This document shows positions 1 to 8,958 of a stretch of DNA of 40,603 nt, piece by piece (the first letter of the stretch is position 1; each line of letters opens with the position of its first letter). The DNA is taken from positions 1-40,603 of the forward strand of contig VEQH01000037.1 of assembly GCA_018883325.1 (NCBI GenBank), in the 5' to 3' direction. The translations under genes were made by a program, and so were the position numbers. This DNA is from Flavobacteriales bacterium. GTDB taxonomy: Bacteria > Bacteroidota > Bacteroidia > Flavobacteriales_D > Crocinitomicaceae. The notes beneath the pieces were generated by a model, which was given only the letters and a program-made list of their open reading frames with translations, did not search any database and had not been told where the DNA came from.

Positions 1-227
1 CGACATATCCAACTGCAACAGAACCAAAAGGTGTTTATTATAGTGATTATGTGATTTATCCTGAAAAATTAAAAACCTATTTTATCTCTGGCGAAATCCC
101 TCAAGATTTTCCTAAATACGATAAAGAAAAGACTTTTGAAGAAAATAAAGTAATTGCAAAAACTTGGGCAAAATTAAATAAACATCAAGTAAAGCAAGAA
201 TATTGGTATTTATTTGAAAATAATTAA
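1..227 (+). CDS. 3' end of an unidentified protein (partial)
   Basis: An open frame enters from the left edge (first full codon at base 3) and ends at TAA 225-227, giving about 74 C-terminal residues. The peptide is rich in Lys, Tyr and Glu, with no signal, membrane segment or motif I recognise; it ends in EYWYLFENN. Only 9 bp separate it from the next start codon, so the two genes are probably co-transcribed. The frame is open throughout while the other two forward frames are closed early, which supports it being coding. Function unknown. Confidence 0.6.
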   Translation, partial: TYPTATEPKGVYYSDYVIYPEKLKTYFISGEIPQDFPKYDKEKTFEENKVIAKTWAKLNKHQVKQEYWYLFENN

Positions 228-236
228 AATATACCC

Positions 237-3200
237 ATGAGGAATATCTTTATTTTACTAATAACGACACTGTTCATTTCATTTTTGGGTAAGTCTCAGT
301 GTAACGGTGCGGACCAATTCTGTACAACTACCCCTAACTACAATTTCCCAAATTCAACAAATGTTAACGATTTAGGTGCAATTGATTGTTTAGGAAGCAC
401 TCCGAATCCTGCATGGTACTATATGGAAATTGACAATTCTGGTTCGATGACGTTTGAGATTAGTCAAACAGATGCCGCTGGAACTGGTTTGGATGTTGAC
501 TTCATAATTTGGGGACCATACTCTTCTATCAATGCGGCTTGTGCTGGAGCAAATCCATTTCCCACGGCTCCTGGTACTGGAAGTGCTGTTGTAGATTGTA
601 GTTATGACCCTGCTCCTGTTGAAACTGCAACAATTCCAAATGCACAGGCAGGAGAAGTTTACGTCGTTTTAATAACTAATTATTCTGACCAAGCTGGTAA
701 TATTTCCTTTAATCAAACTGGAGGTTCAGGTTCAGCGGATTGTTCATTTACTTGTGGTGTTAACTTTACAGCAACACCGTCAACATGTTCAAGTAATACT
801 TACAGTGTTTCAGGTGCACTAACTGTAACAGCTGGTCCAGGTATATCTGTTCCAAATACTGGAACATTAACCATACAAAGCAGTTGCGGAGGAACTCCTC
901 AAACATTCTCTCCTCCATTTACAAATGTTCCTTATACAATAAACGGATTAACAGCGAATGGCGCCACGTGTACTGTAACAGCCACTTTCTCAGCTTTCCC
1001 AAATTGTAACACTACACAAACCTATACAGCTCCAGCCTCCTGTGGTCCAGCTTGTGCTATAACTTCTGTAACTGCAACACCAACTGCTTGTGCACCTGCA
1101 ACAAATACGTTTGGAGTTAGTGGTGCTATCAATTTTACTTTACCTCCATCCACAGGTACGCTAACAGTTACAAGTTCTTGTGGCGGTACTCAAACATTCA
1201 ACGCTCCTTTTACTTCTCCTTTAAACTATAATCTCACAGGACTTACTGCAAATGGCGGTGCATGTTCAGTCACAGCAAGTTTCTCAGCAACATCTTGTAC
1301 AGGCTCACAAAACTTCAATGCTCCAGCGGCATGTGGATGTGTTATTTCAAATTTAACAGCAGTTCCTACTGCTTGCGCGAATGATTTATACAATGTTTCT
1401 GGAGCTATAACCTTTAGTGCTGCGCCAGCAACCGGTACATTAACGGTTTCTGGTTGTGGTGGAACCCAAACATTCAATGCACCTTTTACTTCACCATTAA
1501 ATTATAATTTTACAGGATTAAATGCCAATGGGGCAAGTTGTAATGTAACAGCAACTTTCTCAGCTTTACCTGCCTGTACACGATCTCAAACTTATACAGC
1601 ACCTGCCGCATGTTTAAATCCTCCATGTGTTCAAGATCCATTTTGTTCTAGTTCATTAACATTCCCTGCTGGTACTAATCAGACACCTGCAAGTACAACC
1701 TATCCAAATAATGAATATGATTGTTTAGGTTCTACACCTAATCCTGCTTGGTATTATATGCAGATTGCTAATGCTGGAACTCTTGTAATTGATATGACGA
1801 ATAGTGCAGGTGTTGATATTGATTACATTCTTTACGGCCCTTATCCTTCATACAACAATGCAATGACTTATTGTGATAATTTCGGAAACGGTGGTGCAGG
1901 CGGTACGAATACTGTTGTCGATTGTAGTTACAGTAGTTCAGCCAACGAAACAGCTTTAATAAATAATGCTCAAACTGGAGAAGTATATGTTTTATTAATA
2001 ACTAATTTTTCCAACTCACCAACAAATATATCATTTCAAACAAATACAACAAGTGGAACTGCAACGACTGACTGCAATATTGTCACTCCATCAACTTGTG
2101 TAGCTGATATTGGTACATTTAATGCAAATATTACAGGAGACTCACAATCACAATCAATGCTTTGTTTTGGAGATCAGCTTAATTTAACCACAAATAATGA
2201 TTTTGTTGTTCCAGACCAAGTAACAGGTGGTACAGCGCCTCCAACTTATGATCCTGGTGTTTCTTGGTTAGTTTACAGTTGTCCTCCAACAGTTGCTTTG
2301 ACACCGGCACAAGCAGCTGCAACAAGTACAGAAATTGCTGATGACCCTTGTTTTATTGGAATATATTCAAGTACACCGAATCTAACCGATGTAAATGATA
2401 TGACAATAATAAATGGTCAACCAGCAGGAACTTTCACTAACAACACCGTATATTTTGTACCAATTACAATGTACAGTATTGTTGATGGACTTTACAGTTA
2501 CGTAATTTCACCTGCAAATGATTGTTATGAATTAGGTACACCGATTGCTGTTCAATACCTTCCAGAAATTGTAGCTGTTCAAAATCCAAACTGTGCTAAT
2601 GGAACCGTTTCTGTAACCTTAACAGGTGGAGCTCCACAAATAAATGGAACAAACTTTAACGTCGTTGTTGGAAGTCAAAATCCTGCGAGTGCAACTTTTG
2701 TAAATACAAGTGTTGCAAATGGTGGAACGATTATTCTAGGAAACTTAACTGACGGACCTTATTCTTTTGACATAGTAGATGACAACGGATGTCCAATAAC
2801 TATTTCTGGAGATTTTGTTGGTCCACAATCAGCAGCAATTACTTATCCTGATGTACTTTACTGTTTAAATGAACCTAATCCATTACCAACGCTTGTTGGA
2901 AATGCAGGAGGAACTTATACAAGTGGTAACGGTTTAAGCCTTAATGCCGCAACCGGAGAAATCACATTAGCGACATCCACACCTGGGGCCTATGCGATTA
3001 CTTACACTACACCAGGAAATCAATGTCCTGCATCAAGTACTTATAACCTTACAATTGAAGACTTTCCGATTGTTGAAGCAGGTCCAGATTTAACTGTATG
3101 TGTAGGTCGTCCTATTACATTAAGTGGTTCGGGTGCTACATCTTATTCTTGGAATAACGGTTTACAGAACAATGTTCCTTACTTGCCAAATGTAGGTTTG

Positions 3201-3584
3201 ACTCAATTCGTAGTTATTGGAACAAGTAGTGGTGGTTGTATCGCTACTGACTCATTAACTGTTACTGTTGTAGGAGATTGTGACACAACAATTGACGTAA
3301 TATTCTGGGTTCCTAATACCTTTACTCCAGATGGCGACCAATACAATCAAACCTTCTTCCCTATATTCGACTCAGGTTACGACCCTTATTCTTTTGACTT
3401 CTTTATCTATAACAGATGGGGAGAATTAATTTGGGAAAGCCATGATGTTTCTGTTGGTTGGGATGGAACGTACAACGATGGTATGAAATGTCCTGATGGA
3501 ACTTATACTTGGAAAATTAAGTTCAAGCTATTGAACAATGACGAAAAACAAACAATATTAGGTCACGTAAACCTAATAAGGTAA
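237..3584 (+). CDS. Large secreted modular protein with T9SS type-B sorting domain
   Basis: This 1115-residue protein starts with a Sec signal peptide (about residues 1-20, ending near GKSQC). Residues about 25-175 and 462-625 are two copies of one beta-rich module sharing CLGSTPNPAWYYM, a D(I/V)D-(F/Y)I-(I/L)-GPY stretch, VVDCSY and GEVYV-LITN. Between them are three tandem repeats of about 95 residues (roughly 178-460), each with an NGA-C-VTA-FSA core and paired cysteines. A PKD/Ig-like part follows. Residues 1025-1115 are the gliding-motility-associated (type B) C-terminal domain: VPNTFTPDGD, the FFIYNRWGE block, a WDGTYNDG turn and a final VNLIR. Such domains direct export through the type IX system and surface attachment or release. 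High Cys content suggests extracellular disulfides. The passenger is probably adhesive or structural; no catalytic motif is seen. Confidence 0.9.
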   Translation: MRNIFILLITTLFISFLGKSQCNGADQFCTTTPNYNFPNSTNVNDLGAIDCLGSTPNPAWYYMEIDNSGSMTFEISQTDAAGTGLDVDFIIWGPYSSINAACAGANPFPTAPGTGSAVVDCSYDPAPVETATIPNAQAGEVYVVLITNYSDQAGNISFNQTGGSGSADCSFTCGVNFTATPSTCSSNTYSVSGALTVTAGPGISVPNTGTLTIQSSCGGTPQTFSPPFTNVPYTINGLTANGATCTVTATFSAFPNCNTTQTYTAPASCGPACAITSVTATPTACAPATNTFGVSGAINFTLPPSTGTLTVTSSCGGTQTFNAPFTSPLNYNLTGLTANGGACSVTASFSATSCTGSQNFNAPAACGCVISNLTAVPTACANDLYNVSGAITFSAAPATGTLTVSGCGGTQTFNAPFTSPLNYNFTGLNANGASCNVTATFSALPACTRSQTYTAPAACLNPPCVQDPFCSSSLTFPAGTNQTPASTTYPNNEYDCLGSTPNPAWYYMQIANAGTLVIDMTNSAGVDIDYILYGPYPSYNNAMTYCDNFGNGGAGGTNTVVDCSYSSSANETALINNAQTGEVYVLLITNFSNSPTNISFQTNTTSGTATTDCNIVTPSTCVADIGTFNANITGDSQSQSMLCFGDQLNLTTNNDFVVPDQVTGGTAPPTYDPGVSWLVYSCPPTVALTPAQAAATSTEIADDPCFIGIYSSTPNLTDVNDMTIINGQPAGTFTNNTVYFVPITMYSIVDGLYSYVISPANDCYELGTPIAVQYLPEIVAVQNPNCANGTVSVTLTGGAPQINGTNFNVVVGSQNPASATFVNTSVANGGTIILGNLTDGPYSFDIVDDNGCPITISGDFVGPQSAAITYPDVLYCLNEPNPLPTLVGNAGGTYTSGNGLSLNAATGEITLATSTPGAYAITYTTPGNQCPASSTYNLTIEDFPIVEAGPDLTVCVGRPITLSGSGATSYSWNNGLQNNVPYLPNVGLTQFVVIGTSSGGCIATDSLTVTVVGDCDTTIDVIFWVPNTFTPDGDQYNQTFFPIFDSGYDPYSFDFFIYNRWGELIWESHDVSVGWDGTYNDGMKCPDGTYTWKIKFKLLNNDEKQTILGHVNLIR

Positions 3585-3598
3585 ATAAAATAAGTCCT

Positions 3599-3631
3599 AA
3601 AAAAGTCAATCTTAATGGTTGACTTTTTTTT
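3599..3631 (+). terminator. Rho-independent terminator after the large secreted protein
   Basis: An inverted repeat AAAAGTCAA (3601-3609) and TTGACTTTT (3619-3627) with a 9-nt loop is followed by more T residues to 3631. It lies 15 bp past the stop of the upstream gene and faces a convergent gene. Confidence 0.75.
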
Positions 3632-3707
3632 GCATATTATTTCCGAAAATAAATGAATAACCTAATAGATTTTTTGAGTCGAAGTAAGTTTCATGTAACT
3701 ATTTAAC

Positions 3708-4679
3708 CTATTGCACCATTAAATTGCAACCACGAATATCAGTTAAAGCAATTCGTCCCTCAATAACAAATCCATGACCGGATTTTCGTCCTAAATCTTG
3801 AGTTTGAATGAAAGAACAGCTATTGAAATTTGCCAAATCAATAACATTTATTCCACCGCTTTTTTCACTAGAAACTAGCGTTAATGGATCATAAACATCT
3901 CGGAAAAGAACTTTCATCCATGGAGGAGAAGCAAAAACGCCATTCTTCAAACTATATGCTTGAGAAAGTAATTCTGTCATACCATATTCAGAAGAAACAA
4001 AATCGACTCCCAAACCAATTACTAAAACAGCATGCAATTCAGCTTTTGTAAGCTCTTTACGTCTTCCTTTCATACCACCTGTTTCAATAACTTTAGCATA
4101 CTTGAAATTCATATTCTGCTCTGCTAAATCCAACAAAGCATAAGAAACACCAAAAATGACTACCTCTTTTCCTGAATTAACAGCTTTTTCATAACGTTTC
4201 TTAATCTCATCAAATTCGTTGAGTAAAAATCCTGAAAGCTCATTTTTTGAGGCTTCTATTAGCGCATTGACCATGTAAACTAAACTTGAATTTCCCTGTT
4301 CTAAATAATTCGGCAACAAGGCTAAAATCACCTGTTCCGTTGGATTTCCAAACAGTAACTCATAAGCTTTGAAAAAAGAAGCCTCATAAACTGAAATATT
4401 AGAAACCAAATGCTTGCTTCTTCCAATCATTCCGGTACCACTACTTAAAAACAGAACTTCTTTTCCTGATTTTGGAACAGAAAGAACCTCTTGTGATTTA
4501 AAAAATTCAATGGGCAAAAAAGGAATTTCATCGATACAGGATGGTAATTTTCTATTCAATAAATCAACATATTGCTTGTAAATTGCACAATTCTCATATT
4601 GAAATGCAAATACTTCCAAAGCTATTTTTTCAAAATCAGCATCCGATTCAATTTCAAAAATTCTTTTCCAATCTTTCAC
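3708..4679 (-). CDS. LuxE/PaaK-like acyl-protein synthetase (acyltransferase)
   Basis: The 323-residue protein has the features of the LuxE branch of adenylate-forming enzymes, which activate an acyl group with ATP and pass it to a cysteine or a partner. Visible motifs are the N-terminal PFLPIEFFKS block (about 53-62), the phosphate-binding loop SSGTGMIGRSKH (79-90), a GVSYALLDL stretch, ETGGMKGRRKEL and the adenylate-binding SSEYGMTELL (about 230-240). It is cytoplasmic, with no signal or membrane segment. In luminous bacteria LuxE works with LuxC and LuxD, but none is nearby, so the substrate is unknown; in Bacteroidota such proteins are usually annotated simply as acyl transferases. It is transcribed alone, divergently from the helicase gene. 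Confidence 0.8.
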   Translation of the reverse strand: MKDWKRIFEIESDADFEKIALEVFAFQYENCAIYKQYVDLLNRKLPSCIDEIPFLPIEFFKSQEVLSVPKSGKEVLFLSSGTGMIGRSKHLVSNISVYEASFFKAYELLFGNPTEQVILALLPNYLEQGNSSLVYMVNALIEASKNELSGFLLNEFDEIKKRYEKAVNSGKEVVIFGVSYALLDLAEQNMNFKYAKVIETGGMKGRRKELTKAELHAVLVIGLGVDFVSSEYGMTELLSQAYSLKNGVFASPPWMKVLFRDVYDPLTLVSSEKSGGINVIDLANFNSCSFIQTQDLGRKSGHGFVIEGRIALTDIRGCNLMVQ

Positions 4680-4797
4680 AAGGCAAAATTATAATTTTAA
4701 AATAGGAAATTCAGAAATTACAAGTTTTTCATTCTTTATAATATTAAAGGACTATTCAAATTTGCCAATTGTTCGTAAATCATTCAACTCTCAGATT

Positions 4798-4825
4798 TTG
4801 CATTTTGCAATAATTCTTAATTTTG
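4798..4825 (+). promoter_or_regulatory. Bacteroidota-type promoter of the helicase gene
   Basis: TTG at 4798-4800, a 17-bp spacer, then TAATTTTG at 4818-4825 match the -33/-7 consensus (TTG, TAnnTTTG). The ATG at 4846 lies 20 bp downstream, giving a short leader. Confidence 0.6.
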
Positions 4826-4845
4826 ATTGTAATTAAAATTTCCTG

Positions 4846-7137
4846 ATGTCCTATTTGAATGAATTGAATGAAAGCCAAATTGTGGCTGTTGAAAATATTT
4901 ATGGTCCAACGATGGTTATTGCTGGTGCTGGTTCGGGAAAAACTCGTGTTTTAACCTATCGTATCGCTTACATGATGGAACAAGGTATCGATCCATTTAA
5001 TATTCTTGCTCTAACTTTTACAAATAAAGCAGCAAGAGAAATGACAGAAAGGATTGGTCAAATTGTGGGTGCTTCGGAAGCAAAAAACATCACAATGGGT
5101 ACATTTCACTCCGTTTTTTCGAAGATTTTACGATTTAATGCCGACAGAATTGGTTTTCCAAATAATTTCACAATTTACGACACCCAAGATTCAAAAAGTG
5201 TAATTAAAGACATTATCAAGGAATTTAATTTAGACGATAAAACCTACAAACCAAGTTCCGTTTTTGGTCGAATTTCCGCTGCTAAAAACAATTTGCTTTC
5301 GCCAGAAGCCTATGCGATGAACCCAGAAATAATGCTGGAAGACAAACAATCACGAAGACCAGAAATGGCTCGTATTTATCAATCGTACGCTAATCGTTGC
5401 CAAAAATCGGGAGCAATGGATTTTGACGATTTACTTTATTTCACAAATATTTTACTTTCTGAATTCCCTGATGTTCTATCCTATTATCAGCAAAAATTCA
5501 AGTACATTATGGTGGATGAGTACCAAGACACCAACTACGCTCAATACTTGATTGTTAAAAAATTAGCAGCTGTTTATGAAAATATTTGCGTTGTTGGAGA
5601 CGATGCACAAAGCATTTATTCATTCCGCGGTGCAAACATCGAAAACATCCTCAATTTCAGAAAAGATTATCCAGACTTTAAACTTTATAAGCTAGAACAA
5701 AACTATAGAAGTTCCAAAAATATTGTCGAAGCAGCAAACAGCATCATTAAAAAGAATAAAGACCAAATCACAAAAAATGTTTGGACAGACAATACAGATG
5801 GTTCCAAAATTAAAGTAATTCGCACGCTGACTGATAACGAGGAAGGAAGAACGATTGCAAATCGGATTTTTGACATCAAACAAAGCGAAGCCAAAAGTTT
5901 TAATGATTTTGCTATTCTTTACAGAACCAACAAACAATCTCGTTCTTTTGAGGAAGCTTTACGAAAATTGAATATTCCCTATAAAATTTATGGAGGTGTA
6001 TCATTTTACCAACGCAAAGAAATTAAAGATTTACTCGCATATTTTCGTTTGACAGCAAATAACAACGACGAAGAAGCACTTAAACGAGTTATCAATTATC
6101 CTAAACGCGCTATAGGAAAAACAAGTATTGAAAACATCATCATCGCTGCGAATAAATACAATGTTAGTATGTGGGATGTGATTTCAGATTTCGGAACTTA
6201 TCCTGCCGATATCAATTCAGGTACGAAGCAAAAGATAAACGACTTTGTGACAATGATTAAAAGTTTTGCGGCACAATTGAATAAGTTGAACGCTTTTGAT
6301 CTTGCCGATACAATTGCTAAATCTTCGGGAATAATGCGTGAATTGGTAGCTGAAAAAGACAAAGGTGTTGAAGAAGTGGAGCGTTTACAAAACGTAGAAG
6401 AACTCTTGGCTGGTATTCAAGAATTTGTGCGTGGAAGCGACTCGGATGATTTTAAATCTTTGTCTGATTTTATGATTGAAGTTGCCCTACTTACAGATGC
6501 TGACCAAGAAAAACCTGAAGATCGCAACCATGTTTCAATGATGACGATTCATGCAAGTAAAGGACTTGAATTTCCACACGTTTTTATCGTTGGAATGGAA
6601 GAAAATTTATTTCCATCGCAAATGGTTCTCAATACCCGATCTGAATTGGAAGAGGAACGACGCTTGTTTTATGTGGCGGTTACCCGAGCAATGAAGACTT
6701 GTACACTTTCTTATGCTGGTTCACGTTTCATTCATGGTCAATTAAATAGCTGTGAACAAAGCCGTTTTGTGGATGAAATCGATAGTCAATATTTATACTT
6801 TGAAACCCCAAATCGCAATGCGGGCGGTGGTCGCTCGTTGATGGGGAGAGATAGTGAACGTCCTTTTACAGGAGGATTAAATAAACAATTGAGCACGCCA
6901 ACACCAAATTTAAGATCGCTGAAAGACATTGGAAATACAAGTGACGGCTCAAAAAATAATGGCACAAATCTTGAGATTAAAGTTGGCTTCAATGTTGAAC
7001 ATGATCGCTTTGGGAAAGGAAAAGTTACCAAAATAGAAGGAACGGGAGCTGATAAAAAAGCAACTATTTTCTTTCCGCATCATGGAAGTAAAACAGTTAT
7101 TTTGCGCTTTGCAAACTTGAAAATATTGGAGGATTAA
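4846..7137 (+). CDS. uvrD: ATP-dependent 3'-5' DNA helicase UvrD/PcrA
   Basis: A superfamily 1A helicase of 763 residues, close to the usual UvrD/PcrA length. It unwinds DNA in nucleotide excision repair, mismatch repair and clearing of blocked replication forks. Motifs in order: Q motif near LNESQ, Walker A GAGSGKT (27-33), Ia TFTNKAAREM, Walker B VDEYQDTN, III GDDAQSIYSFRGA, IV QNYRSS, V HASKGLEF and VI EERRLFYVAVTRA. The C-terminal 50 residues (VGFNVEHDRFGKGKVTKIEG...) form the Tudor-like domain by which PcrA/UvrD contacts RNA polymerase. A linker rich in Asn, Gly and Ser precedes it. The start is fixed by the adjacent promoter and the Q motif close behind it. Monocistronic. Confidence 0.96.
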   Translation: MSYLNELNESQIVAVENIYGPTMVIAGAGSGKTRVLTYRIAYMMEQGIDPFNILALTFTNKAAREMTERIGQIVGASEAKNITMGTFHSVFSKILRFNADRIGFPNNFTIYDTQDSKSVIKDIIKEFNLDDKTYKPSSVFGRISAAKNNLLSPEAYAMNPEIMLEDKQSRRPEMARIYQSYANRCQKSGAMDFDDLLYFTNILLSEFPDVLSYYQQKFKYIMVDEYQDTNYAQYLIVKKLAAVYENICVVGDDAQSIYSFRGANIENILNFRKDYPDFKLYKLEQNYRSSKNIVEAANSIIKKNKDQITKNVWTDNTDGSKIKVIRTLTDNEEGRTIANRIFDIKQSEAKSFNDFAILYRTNKQSRSFEEALRKLNIPYKIYGGVSFYQRKEIKDLLAYFRLTANNNDEEALKRVINYPKRAIGKTSIENIIIAANKYNVSMWDVISDFGTYPADINSGTKQKINDFVTMIKSFAAQLNKLNAFDLADTIAKSSGIMRELVAEKDKGVEEVERLQNVEELLAGIQEFVRGSDSDDFKSLSDFMIEVALLTDADQEKPEDRNHVSMMTIHASKGLEFPHVFIVGMEENLFPSQMVLNTRSELEEERRLFYVAVTRAMKTCTLSYAGSRFIHGQLNSCEQSRFVDEIDSQYLYFETPNRNAGGGRSLMGRDSERPFTGGLNKQLSTPTPNLRSLKDIGNTSDGSKNNGTNLEIKVGFNVEHDRFGKGKVTKIEGTGADKKATIFFPHHGSKTVILRFANLKILED

Positions 7138-7140
7138 ATA

Positions 7141-7345
7141 ATTTATAATTGAAAATGTAGAATGTAAAATTGAAATTGAAATTGAAGAGTGAAAAGTTAA
7201 GAGTGAAGAGATAAGAGTGAAAAGTGAATTGAATTTTGCGTTGGAGAATCGTTCTTTAATTTACTCCTAAAGTCTTAATCCACTTTGGCTAACCTAATAT
7301 CTTAAAGTCCTAAAGTCCTTATGTCTAAAAGTCCTAAAATCAAAC
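7141..7345. repeat. Low-complexity intergenic repeats (AGTGAAAAGT-like and AAAGTCCT-like)
   Basis: The spacer between uvrD and the CAP gene holds two kinds of imperfect short repeat. First come GAAATT and AGAGTGAAAAGT-like units (about 7160-7230), then repeated TAAAGTCCT units (about 7268-7337). Related AGTGAAAAGT-like words recur at 8800-8895, after the phosphoesterase gene. No open frame, hairpin terminator or clear promoter is visible here. Confidence 0.6.
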
Positions 7346-7348
7346 AAA

Positions 7349-7933
7349 ATGAAACTACTAACAGCCCTACTCCTATTTATCTCTTTCACCAATTTCGCGC
7401 AAACTTGGACGAAGGAAGAACTTGCAAAAGCTAATACTTTAGCTAAAATCGCTGACTTGACTGAGGTTGAAAAAGAAGCTGTGATGTACATCAATTTAGC
7501 TCGAATGTATCCCAAGAAATTCGTTGAAATCGAAGTGAAAAAATATGAGCCACCAAGCGACGCTTATGTGAAATTATTGGAAGATTCTCCTTACATCGAA
7601 TCATTGATTGACGAATTAAATGAACTTGAACCGATGGCTCCTTTCGTTTACGACGAAACTTTACAAGAATTTGCTAGTTGTTTCGCAGCAGAACAAGGTG
7701 CCTCTGGATACATGGGACATAAACGCAAAAAATGTGAAGCTGGAAATTATGCCGAATGTTGTGCTTACGATATGGCAACTGGAAAGCACATTGCCTTTCA
7801 ACTCTTAATTGATCATGGTGTGCCAAGTTTAGGTCATCGCATTAATTGCTTAAATTCGGATTATTCTAAAATTGGAATCAGCGTGGCAGACCACATAAAA
7901 GCAAATGTTTGTGCTGTTTTAGATATGTATTGA
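7349..7933 (+). CDS. Secreted CAP-domain (SCP/PR-1 superfamily) protein
   Basis: The 194-residue product has a signal peptide (1-18, ending NFAQ). It resembles the CAP superfamily: EKEAVMYINLARMYPKKF is a typical first helix, FVYDETLQEFASCFAAEQ the second, GYMGHKR carries the first candidate site His, and LGHRINCLNSDYSKIGIS is the characteristic GHR...L-----IG block. Five of its cysteines lie in the second half. Bacterial CAP proteins are secreted and mostly uncharacterised; lipid, peptide or wall interactions have been proposed. The stop overlaps the next ATG by 1 nt (TGATG), so it heads a three-gene operon with a secreted mini-protein and a phosphoesterase. Confidence 0.82.
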   Translation: MKLLTALLLFISFTNFAQTWTKEELAKANTLAKIADLTEVEKEAVMYINLARMYPKKFVEIEVKKYEPPSDAYVKLLEDSPYIESLIDELNELEPMAPFVYDETLQEFASCFAAEQGASGYMGHKRKKCEAGNYAECCAYDMATGKHIAFQLLIDHGVPSLGHRINCLNSDYSKIGISVADHIKANVCAVLDMY

Positions 7934-8295
7934 TGAAAGTTATAATCGCTAGTTTTTTCCTCGTTTTTTGTTACAATGCTCTTTCTCAAACAGACATAGC
8001 CTGTGTGCAAATCCCAAAAAATATTTCCATTAATCAAGAAGAAAATTGGAGTAAAATATTCAATTCTAATTGCATTTTAAAACGAGATTTTCTTTTTACG
8101 ATTTACAATAGATGGGGTAATAAACTTCAGGAAATCAAATCGTTGGATGTAATCAAGCAATTCAGTATTTTTAAAAGCGATAACAAAGGTCAACGTCTTA
8201 TGCCTGCTGGTACTTATTATTGGACAATTGAATACAGCCTTGAAGGTGAAAATCAACCCAGAAAATCTAATGGATTCCTTAATATTCTCGATTAA
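7933..8295 (+). CDS. Small secreted protein resembling a lone T9SS type-B C-terminal domain
   Basis: I chose the ATG at 7933, which overlaps the upstream stop and places a signal peptide (MKVIIASFFLVFCYNALSQ) at the N-terminus; a frame open from 7909 would destroy that signal. The 120-residue product is almost entirely a degenerate type-B sorting domain. It has FTIYNRWGNKLQEI (compare FFIYNRWGELIWES in the large secreted protein at 237), then AGTYYWTIEY and a final GFLNILD in place of the usual V-LIR. The usual FTPNGDG-N opening is missing and no passenger precedes it. It could be an accessory of the secretion system, a carrier that pairs with the CAP protein, or a remnant. It is followed by the next gene after 2 bp. 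Confidence 0.7.
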   Translation: MKVIIASFFLVFCYNALSQTDIACVQIPKNISINQEENWSKIFNSNCILKRDFLFTIYNRWGNKLQEIKSLDVIKQFSIFKSDNKGQRLMPAGTYYWTIEYSLEGENQPRKSNGFLNILD

Positions 8296-8297
8296 AA

Positions 8298-8801
8298 ATG
8301 GCTGTAAAAATTGGGCTTTTGTCCGACACACATGGTTTTTTAGACCTAAAAATTAAATCTTATTTCGCTGAAGTTGATGAGATTTGGCACGCTGGAGATA
8401 TTGGAACAATAGAAGTTCTTGATGAATTAAGAGCTTTCAAACCAACACGTGCTGTTTGGGGAAATATCGACGAACACAAAATTCGAATAGACACCGAAGA
8501 ATTTTTAAGATTCAAAGTGGAAGATGTAGAAGTATTAATTACTCATATCGGTGGTCGCCCAGGAAAATATTCAAAACCGGCAATTGACGAATTATTGAAA
8601 AATGGCGCACCAAAGCTTTTTGTTTGTGGACATTCACATATCACGTTAGTGCAGATGGATAAACGATTCAATATGCTTTGGATGAATCCCGGTGCTTGCG
8701 GTTTTAAAGGATTTCATGCGGTCAAAACAATTCTTCGTTTTACAATTGATGGCGATAAAATCAAAGATTTAGAAGTGGTTGAGCTAGGAAAGAGAGCTTA
8801 A
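8298..8801 (+). CDS. YfcE/MJ0936-family metallophosphoesterase
   Basis: A 167-residue calcineurin-like phosphoesterase of the YfcE type. Metal ligands are readable: D10 and H12 (SDTHG), D34 (AGDIG), N57 (GNID), H83 (THIGG), H112 and H114 (CGHSH). Family members hydrolyse phosphodiesters with Mn-type metal centres; the physiological substrate is usually unknown. It is cytoplasmic, with no signal peptide. It starts 2 bp after the upstream stop, so it is the last gene of the CAP operon, although a link to secretion is not obvious. Length is typical for the family. Confidence 0.9.
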   Translation: MAVKIGLLSDTHGFLDLKIKSYFAEVDEIWHAGDIGTIEVLDELRAFKPTRAVWGNIDEHKIRIDTEEFLRFKVEDVEVLITHIGGRPGKYSKPAIDELLKNGAPKLFVCGHSHITLVQMDKRFNMLWMNPGACGFKGFHAVKTILRFTIDGDKIKDLEVVELGKRA

Positions 8802-8958
8802 AAAGTGAGAAATGAAGTTTCATTAGCTTGCTGGATAAAAGTTAATTCTCCGCGAAAAGTTAAAAGTGACGTCTCTATAGAAACGAAAGAAAAGTGAGTA
8901 CTTTGATAAATTTAGTAATAGGCAGAATCAATTTTTAATCTGCACTCTTTATTCTAAA

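Noticed and set aside
1226-1477. An 83-codon antisense frame within the large secreted protein
   Set aside because: It overlaps the conserved repeat region of a clear gene and has no independent features.
8921-8944. Possible terminator GCAGA...TCTGC between the convergent phosphoesterase and LytTR genes
   Set aside because: Only a 5-bp stem with mismatches inside and no proper T-run on either strand.
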